DNA of 27,320 bases, taken from NCBI GenBank assembly GCA_036005845.1, contig DASYQD010000065.1:1-27320 (forward strand), written 5' to 3'. Shown here in pieces: positions 4,581-14,683 of the stretch. This DNA comes from DASYQD01 sp036005845. GTDB lineage: Bacteria > Acidobacteriota > Thermoanaerobaculia > Multivoradales > JAIOJS01. The position numbers were made by a program, and so were the translations under genes. Numbering within the stretch: position 1 is the stretch's first letter; each line of letters opens with the position of its first letter. The notes beneath the pieces were generated by a model. The model was not told the origin of the DNA, made no database searches, and saw only the letters and a list, made by a program, of their open reading frames with translations.

Positions 4581-7508
4581 ATGAACGCCGCCAACTTCGT
4601 CCGTCTCGCTCTCGAGTCGCTTCCCGCCTGGGCGTGGAAGGGGGCCGCGCTGCTCGCGCTCGCCGGATTGGGTGACGCGGCGCTGCGGCGCCGCAACCCC
4701 GCGTTGCGTCACCTGCTGTGGATCAGCGCGCTGCTGGGCGTGTTGCTGCTGCCGGTCGCCGACCGGCTGCCGGCGGCGTGGAAGCTGCCGCTGCCCGCGG
4801 TCGTGGCCGAGCTGCTGCCGGCGCCGAGCTCGGCCGGCGCGGCTCCCGTGGCGCCGGGCGCGGGCACGGAGGTCGCCGGGACGATGGCTGCGGACCACAC
4901 AACGGATGCGCTGCCGGCGACCGTCGAGCTCACGCGGCTCGATGTCGTCTCGACGAGCGGCGCCGGTCCGGTGTCGGCGCGCGACAACGGCGTGACCACT
5001 ACGCCCGACCTCGGCGTCGCTGTCATTCCCGGGCGCTCTACGGCGACGCGCCATGCGAGCGCGTTGGCGCGCGACATCGCCTCGCCCGCCCCCACGCATC
5101 TCGACGTCACGGCGACCCGCGGTCTCGTCCTCGCCGCGCTCTCCGCGCGCGGCCTGGTCGTGATCTGGTTGCTCGGCGCCGGGCTCGTCCTCGCCCGCCT
5201 CTCGTCCTCGCTGGTACGGCGCCGCCGCCTTCGCGTCGGCGCCCGCCCGCTCGCCGGCGATTGGCAGCAGCTTCTCGCCGAGTGCGCCGCACGCATCGGG
5301 CTCGACCGGCGGGTGGCGCTGCTCGCCAGCTTCGACACCGAGGTGCCCATGACCTGGGGCGTGCGGCGGCCGCTGGTGCTGCTGCCGGCGAGCGCGGCGC
5401 GCTGGCCGCTGGCGCAGCGGCGCAGCGTGCTGCTCCACGAGCTGGCGCACGTGCGGCGCGGCGACGCGCTGGCGCTCAACCTCTCGCACCTCGCCTGCGT
5501 CGTGCACTGGTTCGATCCGCTTGCCTGGCTGGGGGCGCGGCGCCTGCGCGTCGAGGCCGAGCACGCCTGCGACGACCTCGTGCTGCTCGCCGGCTCGCGG
5601 CCATCGCTCTACGCCGGCCACCTGCTGGAGGTGGCGCGGGCGCTGCGCGCGGCGCTGCCGTCGCCGGCGTTGACGCTGCCGATGGCGCGGCGGCCGCAGC
5701 TCTCCGAGCGGATCGCCGCCATCCTCGACGAGGCACGCGACCGCCGCCCGCCGGGTCGCGGCGCCGCCGCGGCGACCGCTCTGCTCGCAGCCGCCGTGAT
5801 TCTGCCGCTGGCCGCCGCGAGCGCCACGCGCGCGCAGGAGCCCGTGGTCGCCGCGGGACCGGCCGCGCACGCGCCGAATGCCGCGCCGATTCGCGGCGCG
5901 ATCCTGCCGGCGCCGCCTGGTGCATCCACGACGCCGCACCTGGCGGCGGGCGATCGCAACGCCGACGATCTCGACGATGCGATCCCGGCGACAGCGGTCG
6001 CTCCCGCGGCGGACGCGGCTCCGGTGGTCAATCCAGCGCCTGCGACTGCCGCCGCGCCGGCTGCTGCCACGGCGCCCGCGCTCGCCGGCGCGCCGACTGC
6101 TGCCAGCGCGCCCGTCATTGCCGCCGCACCGGCGGCCGGCACGGTGGCCACGGTCTCCGCTTCGACGCACGCGTCGTGGTACTCGCAGTGGGAGGCGCCG
6201 CCGGCTCCGCCCGCTCCACCCGCGCCGCCCGCACCTCCGGCGCCTCCGGCACCGCCGGCTCCTCCAGCGCCCGTGGCGCGCGCCGCGCGACCAGCACTCG
6301 CCGCTCCGCCCGCGCCTCCGGCCCCGCCGGCACCGCCCGCTCCGCCGGCGCCTCCCGCGCCACCCGCTCCGCCGGCGCCTCCCGCCGCCAGCGGCTTCGA
6401 GTTCGACGACCCATCCTGCAGCCCCGGCGGCACGAGTCACCGTTCGACCAGCATCAACGTCGACGACAACGACAGCTGGACGATCCGCGTCCGCCAGGGC
6501 AGCTGCAAGCTCGACATCGACCTCGAGGGCAAGGTCGAGTTCAGCGGCGACGAGCGCACCATCGCCCGCGTCTCGCCCGGCGGGCGGCTGCGCATCCTCG
6601 AGCGCGTCCGCGGCGTCGAGCGCGAGCTCACCGGCAAGGGCGGCCCCGGCGGTGCGCCGCAGCTCGCGTTCGCCGTCGACGGCGACGATCGTCCCTTCGA
6701 CGCCGCGGCGCAGGGCTGGCTCGGCCGCCTGCTCCCCGAGGTGTTCCGGCAGACCGGCATCGACGCGCATGGCCGGGTGGCGCGGATTCTCGCGCGCGGC
6801 GGCTTCGAGGCGGTGATGGCGGAGAGCCGCCTCATCCGCTCCGATTACGTGCAGCGCACCTACCTCACCGAGCTGATGGCGCAGGCCAAGCCCGGGCCGC
6901 AGCAGATCGAGCGGATCGTCGATCTCGGCGCCAAGGACATCGATTCCGACTACGACCTTGCCGAGCTGCTACTCGCGGCGCTCGGCGCCCGCGGCACCGC
7001 CGCTCTGGTCGGCGATGGCAGCGCTTTCGGCGCCGCCTGCGCCGCCATCGACTCCGACTACGACCTGCGCCGCGTGCTCGTCGAGGTGGTGAAGAAGGCC
7101 GAGCAGCCGCCGCCGGTGGAGGGCGCTCTCGCCTGCGCGCGCGGCATCGGCTCGGACTACGACCGCGCCGAGCTGCTCACCACGGTGGTGGCGCGCTGGC
7201 CGCGCGGCCGCGCGCTGAGCGAGCACTTCTACGCGCTCGCACGGGCGATCGGCTCCGATTACGACCGCCGCCGAAGCTTGCAAGCGGTGGCGCAGCGGCG
7301 GCCGCTGCCCGAGGACGACGTGCGGCGTCTTCTTGCCACTGCCGACGCGTTCCATTCCAGCTACGACCTCGCCGAGCTGCTGGTGACGATCGGCGGTGCG
7401 GCGCAGCTCCAGGGCGACCTCGCGGACGCCTTCCAGCGCGCGGCGGCGCACATCGACAGCTCCTACGACCGCCAGCGCGCGCTGGCGGCCATCGGCCACG
7501 GCGGCTGA
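4581..7508 (+). CDS. BlaR1-like M56 metallopeptidase with Ala/Pro-rich hinge and seven S-[DS]-Y repeats
   Basis: A 975-residue antirepressor/sensor candidate. The N-terminal half is M56: helices near residues 18-31, 44-60 and 180-205, the zinc motif HELAH (His286, Glu287, His290), and EAEHACDD (from Glu325) with the third ligand. A fourth helix lies at ~395-413. In BlaR1 the part after helix 4 is extracytoplasmic. Here that part is an Ala/Pro-rich stretch (~415-605) with two long APP-repeat runs (~537-604). A beta-rich segment (~620-680) follows, then a helical domain and seven repeats of ~34 residues marked by SDY/SSY (residues 754-960). No SxxK, SxN or KTG of a penicillin-binding sensor is visible, so the ligand is probably not a beta-lactam. 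The gene sits directly behind blaI, with AGGGGA as ribosome site. Similar tails occur in unstudied homologues, as far as I recall. Confidence 0.88.
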   Translation: MNAANFVRLALESLPAWAWKGAALLALAGLGDAALRRRNPALRHLLWISALLGVLLLPVADRLPAAWKLPLPAVVAELLPAPSSAGAAPVAPGAGTEVAGTMAADHTTDALPATVELTRLDVVSTSGAGPVSARDNGVTTTPDLGVAVIPGRSTATRHASALARDIASPAPTHLDVTATRGLVLAALSARGLVVIWLLGAGLVLARLSSSLVRRRRLRVGARPLAGDWQQLLAECAARIGLDRRVALLASFDTEVPMTWGVRRPLVLLPASAARWPLAQRRSVLLHELAHVRRGDALALNLSHLACVVHWFDPLAWLGARRLRVEAEHACDDLVLLAGSRPSLYAGHLLEVARALRAALPSPALTLPMARRPQLSERIAAILDEARDRRPPGRGAAAATALLAAAVILPLAAASATRAQEPVVAAGPAAHAPNAAPIRGAILPAPPGASTTPHLAAGDRNADDLDDAIPATAVAPAADAAPVVNPAPATAAAPAAATAPALAGAPTAASAPVIAAAPAAGTVATVSASTHASWYSQWEAPPAPPAPPAPPAPPAPPAPPAPPAPVARAARPALAAPPAPPAPPAPPAPPAPPAPPAPPAPPAASGFEFDDPSCSPGGTSHRSTSINVDDNDSWTIRVRQGSCKLDIDLEGKVEFSGDERTIARVSPGGRLRILERVRGVERELTGKGGPGGAPQLAFAVDGDDRPFDAAAQGWLGRLLPEVFRQTGIDAHGRVARILARGGFEAVMAESRLIRSDYVQRTYLTELMAQAKPGPQQIERIVDLGAKDIDSDYDLAELLLAALGARGTAALVGDGSAFGAACAAIDSDYDLRRVLVEVVKKAEQPPPVEGALACARGIGSDYDRAELLTTVVARWPRGRALSEHFYALARAIGSDYDRRRSLQAVAQRRPLPEDDVRRLLATADAFHSSYDLAELLVTIGGAAQLQGDLADAFQRAAAHIDSSYDRQRALAAIGHGG
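6190..6390 (+). repeat. APP tripeptide-repeat tract inside the M56 receptor gene
   Basis: Two runs of Ala-Pro-Pro repeats encode a likely extended polyproline rod in the periplasm. They are separated by a short Val/Ala/Arg-rich interruption (about 6272-6303). The nucleotide units differ at third codon positions (GCC/GCT/GCG, CCG/CCC/CCA), so the tract is conserved at protein level rather than being a young slippage array. Confidence 0.8.
6840..7505 (+). repeat. Seven ~34-residue S-[DS]-Y repeats (coding) at the receptor C-terminus
   Basis: Repeat anchors (SDY or SSY) begin at residues 754, 789, 825, 858, 892, 926 and 960, a spacing of 35, 36, 33, 34, 34 and 34. The typical unit is I-x-S-D-Y-D-x3-E/L-L-x2-V/L followed by a less conserved helix. 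The 34-residue period and predicted helical content suggest a TPR-like solenoid. The first copy is the most diverged (SDYVQ). Confidence 0.85.
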
Positions 7509-7529
7509 GCGGCAGAGCGCGAGTGTCCG

Positions 7530-10175
7530 CTAAAGGCTCGGCCCGTAGAGCACGGCGTCGAGCAGCAGCGGCATGGTGCCACGCCAGAAGAGGCGGAAGG
7601 CGGGGTCCTGCGTGAAGACGACGACCTTGCCCTTGCCGCGCGACTCGGCGGCCATCAGCAGCGTTCCCGGCATCACCTGCTTCGCCTCCGGCCAGGCGAC
7701 GCCGGCGAGCAGCGGGTCGCTGGCGCGCGCGCGCAGCAGGTCCTGTTGCGGGTCGCCGGTGGCGTCGTAGAAGTCGCTGCCCCAGACCAGCGCCGGCGGC
7801 GGCGCGGTGACACCGACGGTGAGCGGGTTGTGGCGCAGCTCGGTGCCGACGATGGCGCCCGGGACCATCAGCTCGGTGTCCCACACCTTCTCGGCGTCGC
7901 TCGCGGCGGGGCTGCTGCCTTCGCCGTCGCTCTCCTCCGGCTCATCCTTGTGCTTGGTGACGCTGGTGAGCTTCTGCTCGTGCAGCCAGTCGACGGCGCC
8001 GGCCTCGCTCACCAGGACGCCGCCCGCTTCGACCCAGGCGGCGAGGCGCTTGGCGCCCTCTTCGCGTAGGGCGCTGTCGTAACCGCTGCCTTCGGGAAAG
8101 ACGACGACGTCGAAGCGCGCAAGGTCGACGCCGTCGAGCCGCTCGAGGTCGAGGACCGAGTGCGCGACGCCGAGCTGCTGGTCGAGCAGGTGCCAGAGCG
8201 CGCCGAAGGCGGTGGCGCTGGTACCGCGGCCGGCGACGAGGCCGATGCGCGGCTTCCGGATGGGCACCATCTGGTTCGAGCCCAGCGGGATGCCGCCGGT
8301 GAGCGAGCTGTCGGCGGCGAGCAAGTGCACGCGCGCCGCGGCGGCCAGCGGCGCCAGCTTCGTCTCCAGCCCGGCCTTGCCTTCGCGGGGCACGAAGATG
8401 GTGCCGGCGGGGAGCTGGCGGGTGCCGAGGGTGAGTGGCTCGAGCGCGACGCGGAACGGCACGTCTTGCGCGAGCAGCGACGCGGCGAAGCGGTAGCCGG
8501 CGAGGCCCGACGGCGGCAGCAGCCAGCCGACGCGCCCTTCGCCCTCGACGCCGCCGGCCGGTGTATCGGTTGCGACGGCGAAGCTCGCCGGCGGGTCGTC
8601 GCTCGTCCAGGCATCGAGGTTGTAGGCGAGCGGGAGCGCCCAGGCGGTGACGTCGTAGAACTCGGGCTCGAGGTGCGCCGTCACCCGTTCGCGCTGGCGT
8701 TCGACGTAAGCCTGCGGCAGGGCCGGTTCGCGCTCGAGCAGCACCTGCACGAGCTCGCCGAGCGGCTGCGCCGTCGACACCGCCCAAGTGCCGGCGGGGA
8801 GCTCGACGTCGCGCGGCTCGCCGCCGGTGAGCGGCCGCGCGCGCAGCTGTTCGGCGCGCGAGAGGCGGCCGACGGTGATGCCGTGGAGCTGCAGCAACGC
8901 CGCGAGCTCGGCCGCCTCCGGCCCATCGCGCCAGAGGAAGGTGCGGCCGTGGCTGCGCGCCTGCGCGACGCGGCCGTCGACGAAGTCGGCGAGGAGCTGC
9001 CGCGCCTGCGCCGCCGCCGTGCTCACCGTCACCAGCGACGTCGTCAGGTGGCGCGCGATGCGGTCGGCGAGCCCCCAGCTGCCGGCGCCGGCGCGCTCGA
9101 CGACGCTGCCGGCGTGGCCGCCGCCCGCCACCTCGTAGGTCATGCCGATGCCGCCGCGCAGCGTCGGATAGGTGTCGCCGTAGCCGGGGTAGAAGAAATC
9201 GTAGTTCTCGCCGACGAAGTAGGTCCACCCCATGCGGTCGAAGGCCGCGGCGTTGGCGTGGCCGAAGGTGTCGAGCCAGCGCCGCGTTGCGGCGCCGAAG
9301 GCCGTGTGCACGGGCTCGGCGGTGGGTGGGAAGAAGTAGGTGGAGTCGACGTTGCCCATCTCGTGGAGGTCGACGTAGACCTGCGGCTCCCAGGCCTCGA
9401 CCTGCGCCAGGCGCGCCCGCGTCTCCTGCTGCGTCGCCCACGCCCAGTCGCGATTGAGGTCGACGTAGTAGTGGTTGCCGCGGCCGCCGGGCCAGGGCTC
9501 GTCGTGCTCGCGCGAAGAGGGGTCGGGGTCGGGCACGCTGCCGCGGCGTTGCAGGTAGCCGTCGACGTAACGCTCGCGGCCGTCCGGGTTGCAGAGTGGG
9601 TCGATGAGCACGATCGTGTGCTCGAGGTCGGGCGCGCGCTCGCCGCGGCCGGCGGCGAGCAGGTAGGCGGTCGCCATCGCCGCCTCGGTCGACGACGACT
9701 CGTTGCCGTGCACGCCGTAGGCGAGCCAGACGACGGCCGGCATCTCGCGCAGGAGCTGCGCGCGCATTTCGTCGGCGAGCCGCTCGGGGTGCCCGAGCTG
9801 CGCGCGGTCGCCGCGCAGCGCTGCGAGGCGCGCGATGTTCGCCGCCGACGAGATCGCCAGCAGACGCAGCGGCCGGTGCTCGTAGGTCTCGCCGTACTTC
9901 CACGAAGTCACGCGCGGCGATGCGGCGTCGAGCGCGTCGAGGTAGGCGAGCACGTCGCTGTAGCGCGTGAACCGGGCGCCGAGCGGATAGCCGAGGAATG
10001 CGGACGGCGACGGCAGCGCGGGGTCGACCTCCGGCAGCGGCAGCGACTGGCCGTCGGCGAGCGGCGCCAGCAGCGGCGGCGGCGCGGCGGCTGGAGCGGC
10101 CTCGCCGGCAGCGGCGTGCGCGCCGGCCGTGACCGCCAGGACGGCGGCGAGGAAAGAGAGGCGAACTGTGCCCAC
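7530..10175 (-). CDS. Secreted M14-family zinc carboxypeptidase with C-terminal amidotransferase-like domain
   Basis: An 881-residue protein starting at GTG 10175, two bases after the stop of the response-regulator gene. The start gives a clean signal peptide (MGTVRLSFLAAVLAVTAGAHA). The M14 zinc site is VHGNES (His156, Glu159) plus LHEMG (His271). The general-base Glu is Glu348 in GMTYEVAGG, so the peptidase should be active. After residue ~620 comes a GATase1-like fold (FDVVVFPEGSGYD, GGVLVSEAGAVDWL), often found at the C-terminus of large bacterial M14 proteins, without an evident catalytic Cys. The protein is probably exported and trims peptides C-terminally; its substrate is unknown. It is the last gene of a kinase-regulator-peptidase operon. 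The frame is open far upstream, but that part is antisense noise across the regulator genes. Confidence 0.92.
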   Translation of the reverse strand: MGTVRLSFLAAVLAVTAGAHAAAGEAAPAAAPPPLLAPLADGQSLPLPEVDPALPSPSAFLGYPLGARFTRYSDVLAYLDALDAASPRVTSWKYGETYEHRPLRLLAISSAANIARLAALRGDRAQLGHPERLADEMRAQLLREMPAVVWLAYGVHGNESSSTEAAMATAYLLAAGRGERAPDLEHTIVLIDPLCNPDGRERYVDGYLQRRGSVPDPDPSSREHDEPWPGGRGNHYYVDLNRDWAWATQQETRARLAQVEAWEPQVYVDLHEMGNVDSTYFFPPTAEPVHTAFGAATRRWLDTFGHANAAAFDRMGWTYFVGENYDFFYPGYGDTYPTLRGGIGMTYEVAGGGHAGSVVERAGAGSWGLADRIARHLTTSLVTVSTAAAQARQLLADFVDGRVAQARSHGRTFLWRDGPEAAELAALLQLHGITVGRLSRAEQLRARPLTGGEPRDVELPAGTWAVSTAQPLGELVQVLLEREPALPQAYVERQRERVTAHLEPEFYDVTAWALPLAYNLDAWTSDDPPASFAVATDTPAGGVEGEGRVGWLLPPSGLAGYRFAASLLAQDVPFRVALEPLTLGTRQLPAGTIFVPREGKAGLETKLAPLAAAARVHLLAADSSLTGGIPLGSNQMVPIRKPRIGLVAGRGTSATAFGALWHLLDQQLGVAHSVLDLERLDGVDLARFDVVVFPEGSGYDSALREEGAKRLAAWVEAGGVLVSEAGAVDWLHEQKLTSVTKHKDEPEESDGEGSSPAASDAEKVWDTELMVPGAIVGTELRHNPLTVGVTAPPPALVWGSDFYDATGDPQQDLLRARASDPLLAGVAWPEAKQVMPGTLLMAAESRGKGKVVVFTQDPAFRLFWRGTMPLLLDAVLYGPSL

Positions 10176-10177
10176 GG

Positions 10178-11547
<1,370 letters not shown>

Positions 11548-11551
<4 letters not shown>

Positions 11552-14361
11552 CAGAGCCCTCCAGTGGCGTCGCCGTCGAGCAAGGGCAGCTCGACGACGA
11601 AGCGGCTGCCGTGGCCGGGCTCGCTCTCGACGCGCAGGTCGCCGCCGTGGCGGCGCACGATCTGGTAGCTGATCGAGAGGCCGAGGCCGGTGCCGCCGCT
11701 GGCGAGTTTGGTCGAGTAGAAGGGCCGGAAGATGCGCTCCTGCTCGGCGCGCGGAATGCCCGGGCCGTTGTCGGCGACGCAGGCGACGGCGCGGTCACCT
11801 TCAGTGCCTACCGACAGCTCGAGGCGGCCGCCGCGCTCGCCCATGGCGTCGAGCGCGTTGCCGATGAGGTTGACGAACACCTGCTGGAGCTCCTGGTCGC
11901 CGCCGCGCACCGTGGGGCCGTTCGACGGCGGCTGCCAGAGCAGCTCTACCGGCGTCTGGCGCAAGCGGTCGTCGAGCGACTCCAACGCGTCGCGCATCAC
12001 GCCGGCGAGCGGCAGCGTGCGGTGCTCCTGCTTCCTGTCGCGGGCGAACTCGAGCAGGTCGTTGACGATGTTGGCGGCGCGGAAGGTCTGCTTCTCGACC
12101 TTGCGCAGCAGCTCGTAGCGCGGGTCGTCGACGGACGTCTCGGCGAGCAGCATCTGCGCGTAGCTCGAGATGCCGGTGATCGGCGTGTTCACCTCGTGGG
12201 CGACGCCGGCCGCGAGCATGCCGAGGGCGGCCATGCGGTCCTTCTCCTTGAGCGCGTTCTCCATGGCCACGCGGTCGGAGACGTCGTGGACCACCAGCAC
12301 GCGCAGATCGTCGGCGGCGCGGCCGCACGCGGCCAGCGACAGTTGCAGGTGACGCTCGCGGCCGTCGGGCTCGCAGTAGGAGACCTCGCGCAGCGGCTCC
12401 TCGGGCCCCGGCAGTGGCTCGACGGGCAAGGTCTCGCGCAACGCGCGGCCGACCAGCCGTTCGCGAGAGACGCCGGCGAGGCGCGCGAAGGCGCCGTTGG
12501 CCGAGATCACGCGGTCGCTGCCGTCGAGGACGACGATGCCGGCGGGCGAGGACTCGAGGATCGACTCGGTCTCCTGCTTGAGGCGGGTGACCTCGGCGAG
12601 GCGATGGCGCAGCTCCTCGAGCAGGCGGGCGTTCTCGAGCGCCAGCGCAGTCTGGTCGAGCACCACGCGCAGCAGGTCGAGCTCTTCGCTGTTGAGCGGC
12701 TCGCCGTCGAGGCGGCCGGCGGTGAGCAGCAACGCCACCGGCCGGCGGCGGCTGAGCAGCGGAAAGGCGTAGCGGAATCCCGCTTCGTAGAGCCGCTCGA
12801 GCCCCTGCGGCGAGACGCCCGGAAGGCCGGCCGAGGAAAGGCGCGAGACCGCCGCGGTCCACGCCTCGGCGACCTCGGCGATCGGCACGTCGTACGGCGG
12901 CGGCGCGGCGTGGAGGTCGTCGGCGTCGTCGTCTTCGCGAGGCGCGGTCTGCCCCGCGAGCCGCAGCAGCTCGCCGTCGGCAAGATAGAGCGCCACGTGT
13001 TGGAGCCCCAGGCCCTCGGCAAGGCGCTCCTGCAGCCGCTCGCACAGCCGCGGCAGGTCGCGCTCCTCGAGCAGCTCGCGGCCCAGCTCGCGTAACGCCT
13101 GCCGCTGAGCGAAGGTGCCGCGGTGCTGCAGCCGCTCGATGCCGGCTCGCACCCGCCGTTCGGCAGGCACCAGCACGGCGGCGATGGCGAGGCCGGAGAC
13201 GAAGGAGAGCGCGCTGCGCGCCAGCGCGCGATCCTCGGACAGACCGCGGCTGATGGCGAGGTGGAGTAGCGAGAACGAGAGCACGCCGAGCAGCAGCGTC
13301 GCCGTGTAGGAGACGGCGCCGCGGAGGATGATCTCCATGTCCCACAACCGGAAGCGCAGCAGCGCCCAGGCGAAGGTGAGCGGCACGAGCGCCAGCGGCG
13401 CCGCGGCGGCGGCGACCGTCCACGACGGCAGCGCCAGGTGGAGCGCCCACGGCACGCCGTAGAGGAGGATGAAGGGCAGGTAGCCGGCGGCGATGCCGAG
13501 CACCACCCACTGGAGCTGGCGCTTCTGCTCCCAGCCGTGGCGGCGGGCGAGCTGAACGGCGAGGGCGGCGAGCGCGGCGAGCGAGAAGGCGGCGAGCAGC
13601 GCCACCTCCAATCGGTCGAAGGCGCGCAGCGAATCCCTGCGCAGGCCGCCGAAGAACCACCGGCCGCGGTTGAACACCAGGTCCGCCTGCAGCGTGGCGA
13701 GCGCCGCCGCCGGCACGTAGAGGAAGGGCACCAGGCGCCGCAGCCGCCGGCGCAGCACCGGCACCGGGAAGAGCAGGAAGAGGTGGAGAGTCAGCGGCGG
13801 CAGCAGCAGCCGCCCGAGCTCCTCGAGCACGTAGCTCGCCTTGCCGAGCCCGTCGAGCGGCGTGCCGGCGACCCGCGTGCAGAGGTAGACCGCGGCCGAG
13901 GCCAGCGACCAGAGGAAGAACACTCCGGCCGGCGACCGCCGCCCGTGCAACAGCGCGTAGAGGCCGATGATGAGGTAGAGGATGCCGGCGCCGGCGAGCA
14001 CCAGGTAGAGCAGGTCGACCTGCAACGGCGGCCGGTGGTAGGGGACGACGGCCAGCTCGTTGCCACGCATCACGGTGAGCGCCGTCGTGTCGCTAGAGAG
14101 CAGCCGCTGGCGGATGTCACTGCCGCGTCCGGCGTCGGCACCGGCCACGAGCAGGATGGCGTCGCCGGACCGCAAGCCGGTCTCGGGCGCCTGGACCTCC
14201 GTCACCCGCCAGGCGCCGGCGCGCAAGTGGGCGACGAAGCCCAGCGCGCGGAAGCTGTCGACCTTGCGGACAAGGTCGACGGAGCCCACCAACGCCACCG
14301 CAACCGCTAGGGCGGCTGCGAGGAGCAGTCGGGGGCCGGCAGTCGCGAAACGGCGGGGCAT
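11548..14361 (-). CDS. Multi-domain sensor histidine kinase (PDZ-like, multi-TM, GAF, PAS, HisKA, HATPase)
   Basis: A 937-residue kinase from ATG 14361. Helix 1 is at ~10-28. A periplasmic segment (~35-110) follows, with GDAILLVAGADAG reminiscent of a PDZ carboxylate-binding fold. About seven or eight further helices span ~115-400. A GAF-like region (~425-590) comes next, then a PAS domain (~600-690, ESSPAGIVVLDG). The HisKA domain has the phospho-acceptor His722 in AHEVNTP. The ATPase domain has the N box (NLIGNALDAM), the G1 box (DNGPGIP) and the G2 box (GGTGLGLSIS). All catalytic boxes are intact. It is the first gene of the operon and overlaps the regulator by four bases, so they form a cognate pair. 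The PDZ-like reading is tentative. The signal could be a periplasmic peptide end, which would connect it to the carboxypeptidase. Confidence 0.93.
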
Positions 14362-14389
14362 TTACTGCGCGGCTCCGCCCGGCGCCATC

Positions 14390-14404
14390 GCAGAAAGTGT
14401 GCCA
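14390..14404 (-). promoter_or_regulatory. Sigma-54 (-24/-12) promoter of the kinase-regulator-peptidase operon
   Basis: Reading leftward from 14404: TGGCAC, five bases (ACTTT), then CTGC. This is a full match to the -24 element and a 3/4 match to the TTGC of the -12 element, with the required ten bases between GG and GC. Transcription would start near 14378, about 17 bases before the kinase ATG. The operon encodes a sigma-54 activator, which supports function. Confidence 0.65.
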
Positions 14405-14494
14405 CGGGAGAGAGTTGGAGACGGCGGCGACTGCATGCGCTGGGAGCCGTTCACGGGGCTGGATTCAGCGCCGCGAACGCGGTTTTCAGCCCCA

Positions 14495-14517
14495 TTTCGA
14501 CGGCTTGGACGCCGAAA
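14495..14517. promoter_or_regulatory. Candidate upstream activator site (23-bp dyad)
   Basis: TTTCG-x-CGG and the mirrored CCG-x-CGAAA style arms form a dyad with 8 of 10 pairs around a 3-base centre. It lies about 105 bp upstream of the -24/-12 promoter, a typical enhancer distance for NtrC-type activators. Whether the neighbouring regulator binds here is inference. A second partial hairpin (GATCCG...CGGATC, 14595-14612) lies further up. Confidence 0.4.
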
Positions 14518-14666
14518 CGGCGCCGGTCGGGCGTCAGGCCCTCGCTGGAGCCCTCGGACTGCCTTCAACATTCTAGGGCGCGTTCGGAAACTTGGATCCG
14601 GCGGAACGGATCTGAAACGAAGCGCTGGAGTTGCGTCGGCCGCCCAGCTGCGGGCGACTACGCAGT

Positions 14667-14681
14667 GACCCGGTACGGGTC
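14667..14681 (-). terminator. Hairpin just downstream of the beta-barrel gene
   Basis: GACCCG-GTA-CGGGTC (14667-14681) is a perfect 6-bp stem, extendable by two pairs past one mismatch. It begins three bases after the stop of the gene ending at 14684. No T-run follows, so termination is only probable. Together with the dyads above it accounts for the recognisable content of the 322-base gap 14362-14683; no gene was found there. Confidence 0.4.
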
Positions 14682-14683
14682 GC

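Noticed and set aside
6190..6390. CRISPR-like or tandem DNA repeat
   Set aside because: The repetition is Ala-Pro-Pro codons with varied third positions inside a clear gene; there are no spacers.
4236..6770. An 844-residue open frame opposite blaI and the M56 gene
   Set aside because: It is an Arg/Gly-rich shadow of the opposite strand caused by high GC, without domains or a ribosome site. The same holds for long frames at 789-2330 (-), 2787-3902 (+), 8160-10181 (+), 14789-16699 (+), 18492-20096 (+) and 20704-22644 (+).
6400..7508. Beta-lactam sensor (class D-like) domain on the receptor
   Set aside because: No SxxK, SxN or KTG motif is visible after helix 4; the sequence is beta segment plus helical repeats.
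7509..7529. Terminator between the convergent M56 and M14 genes
   Set aside because: Only a 5-bp stem with a 14-base loop can be drawn in the 21-base gap, and there is no T-run.
14362..14571. A 69-residue minus-strand ORF adjoining the kinase start
   Set aside because: Composition is Arg/Pro/Ser-rich without structure, and it runs through the -24/-12 promoter. It ends directly at the kinase ATG by chance.
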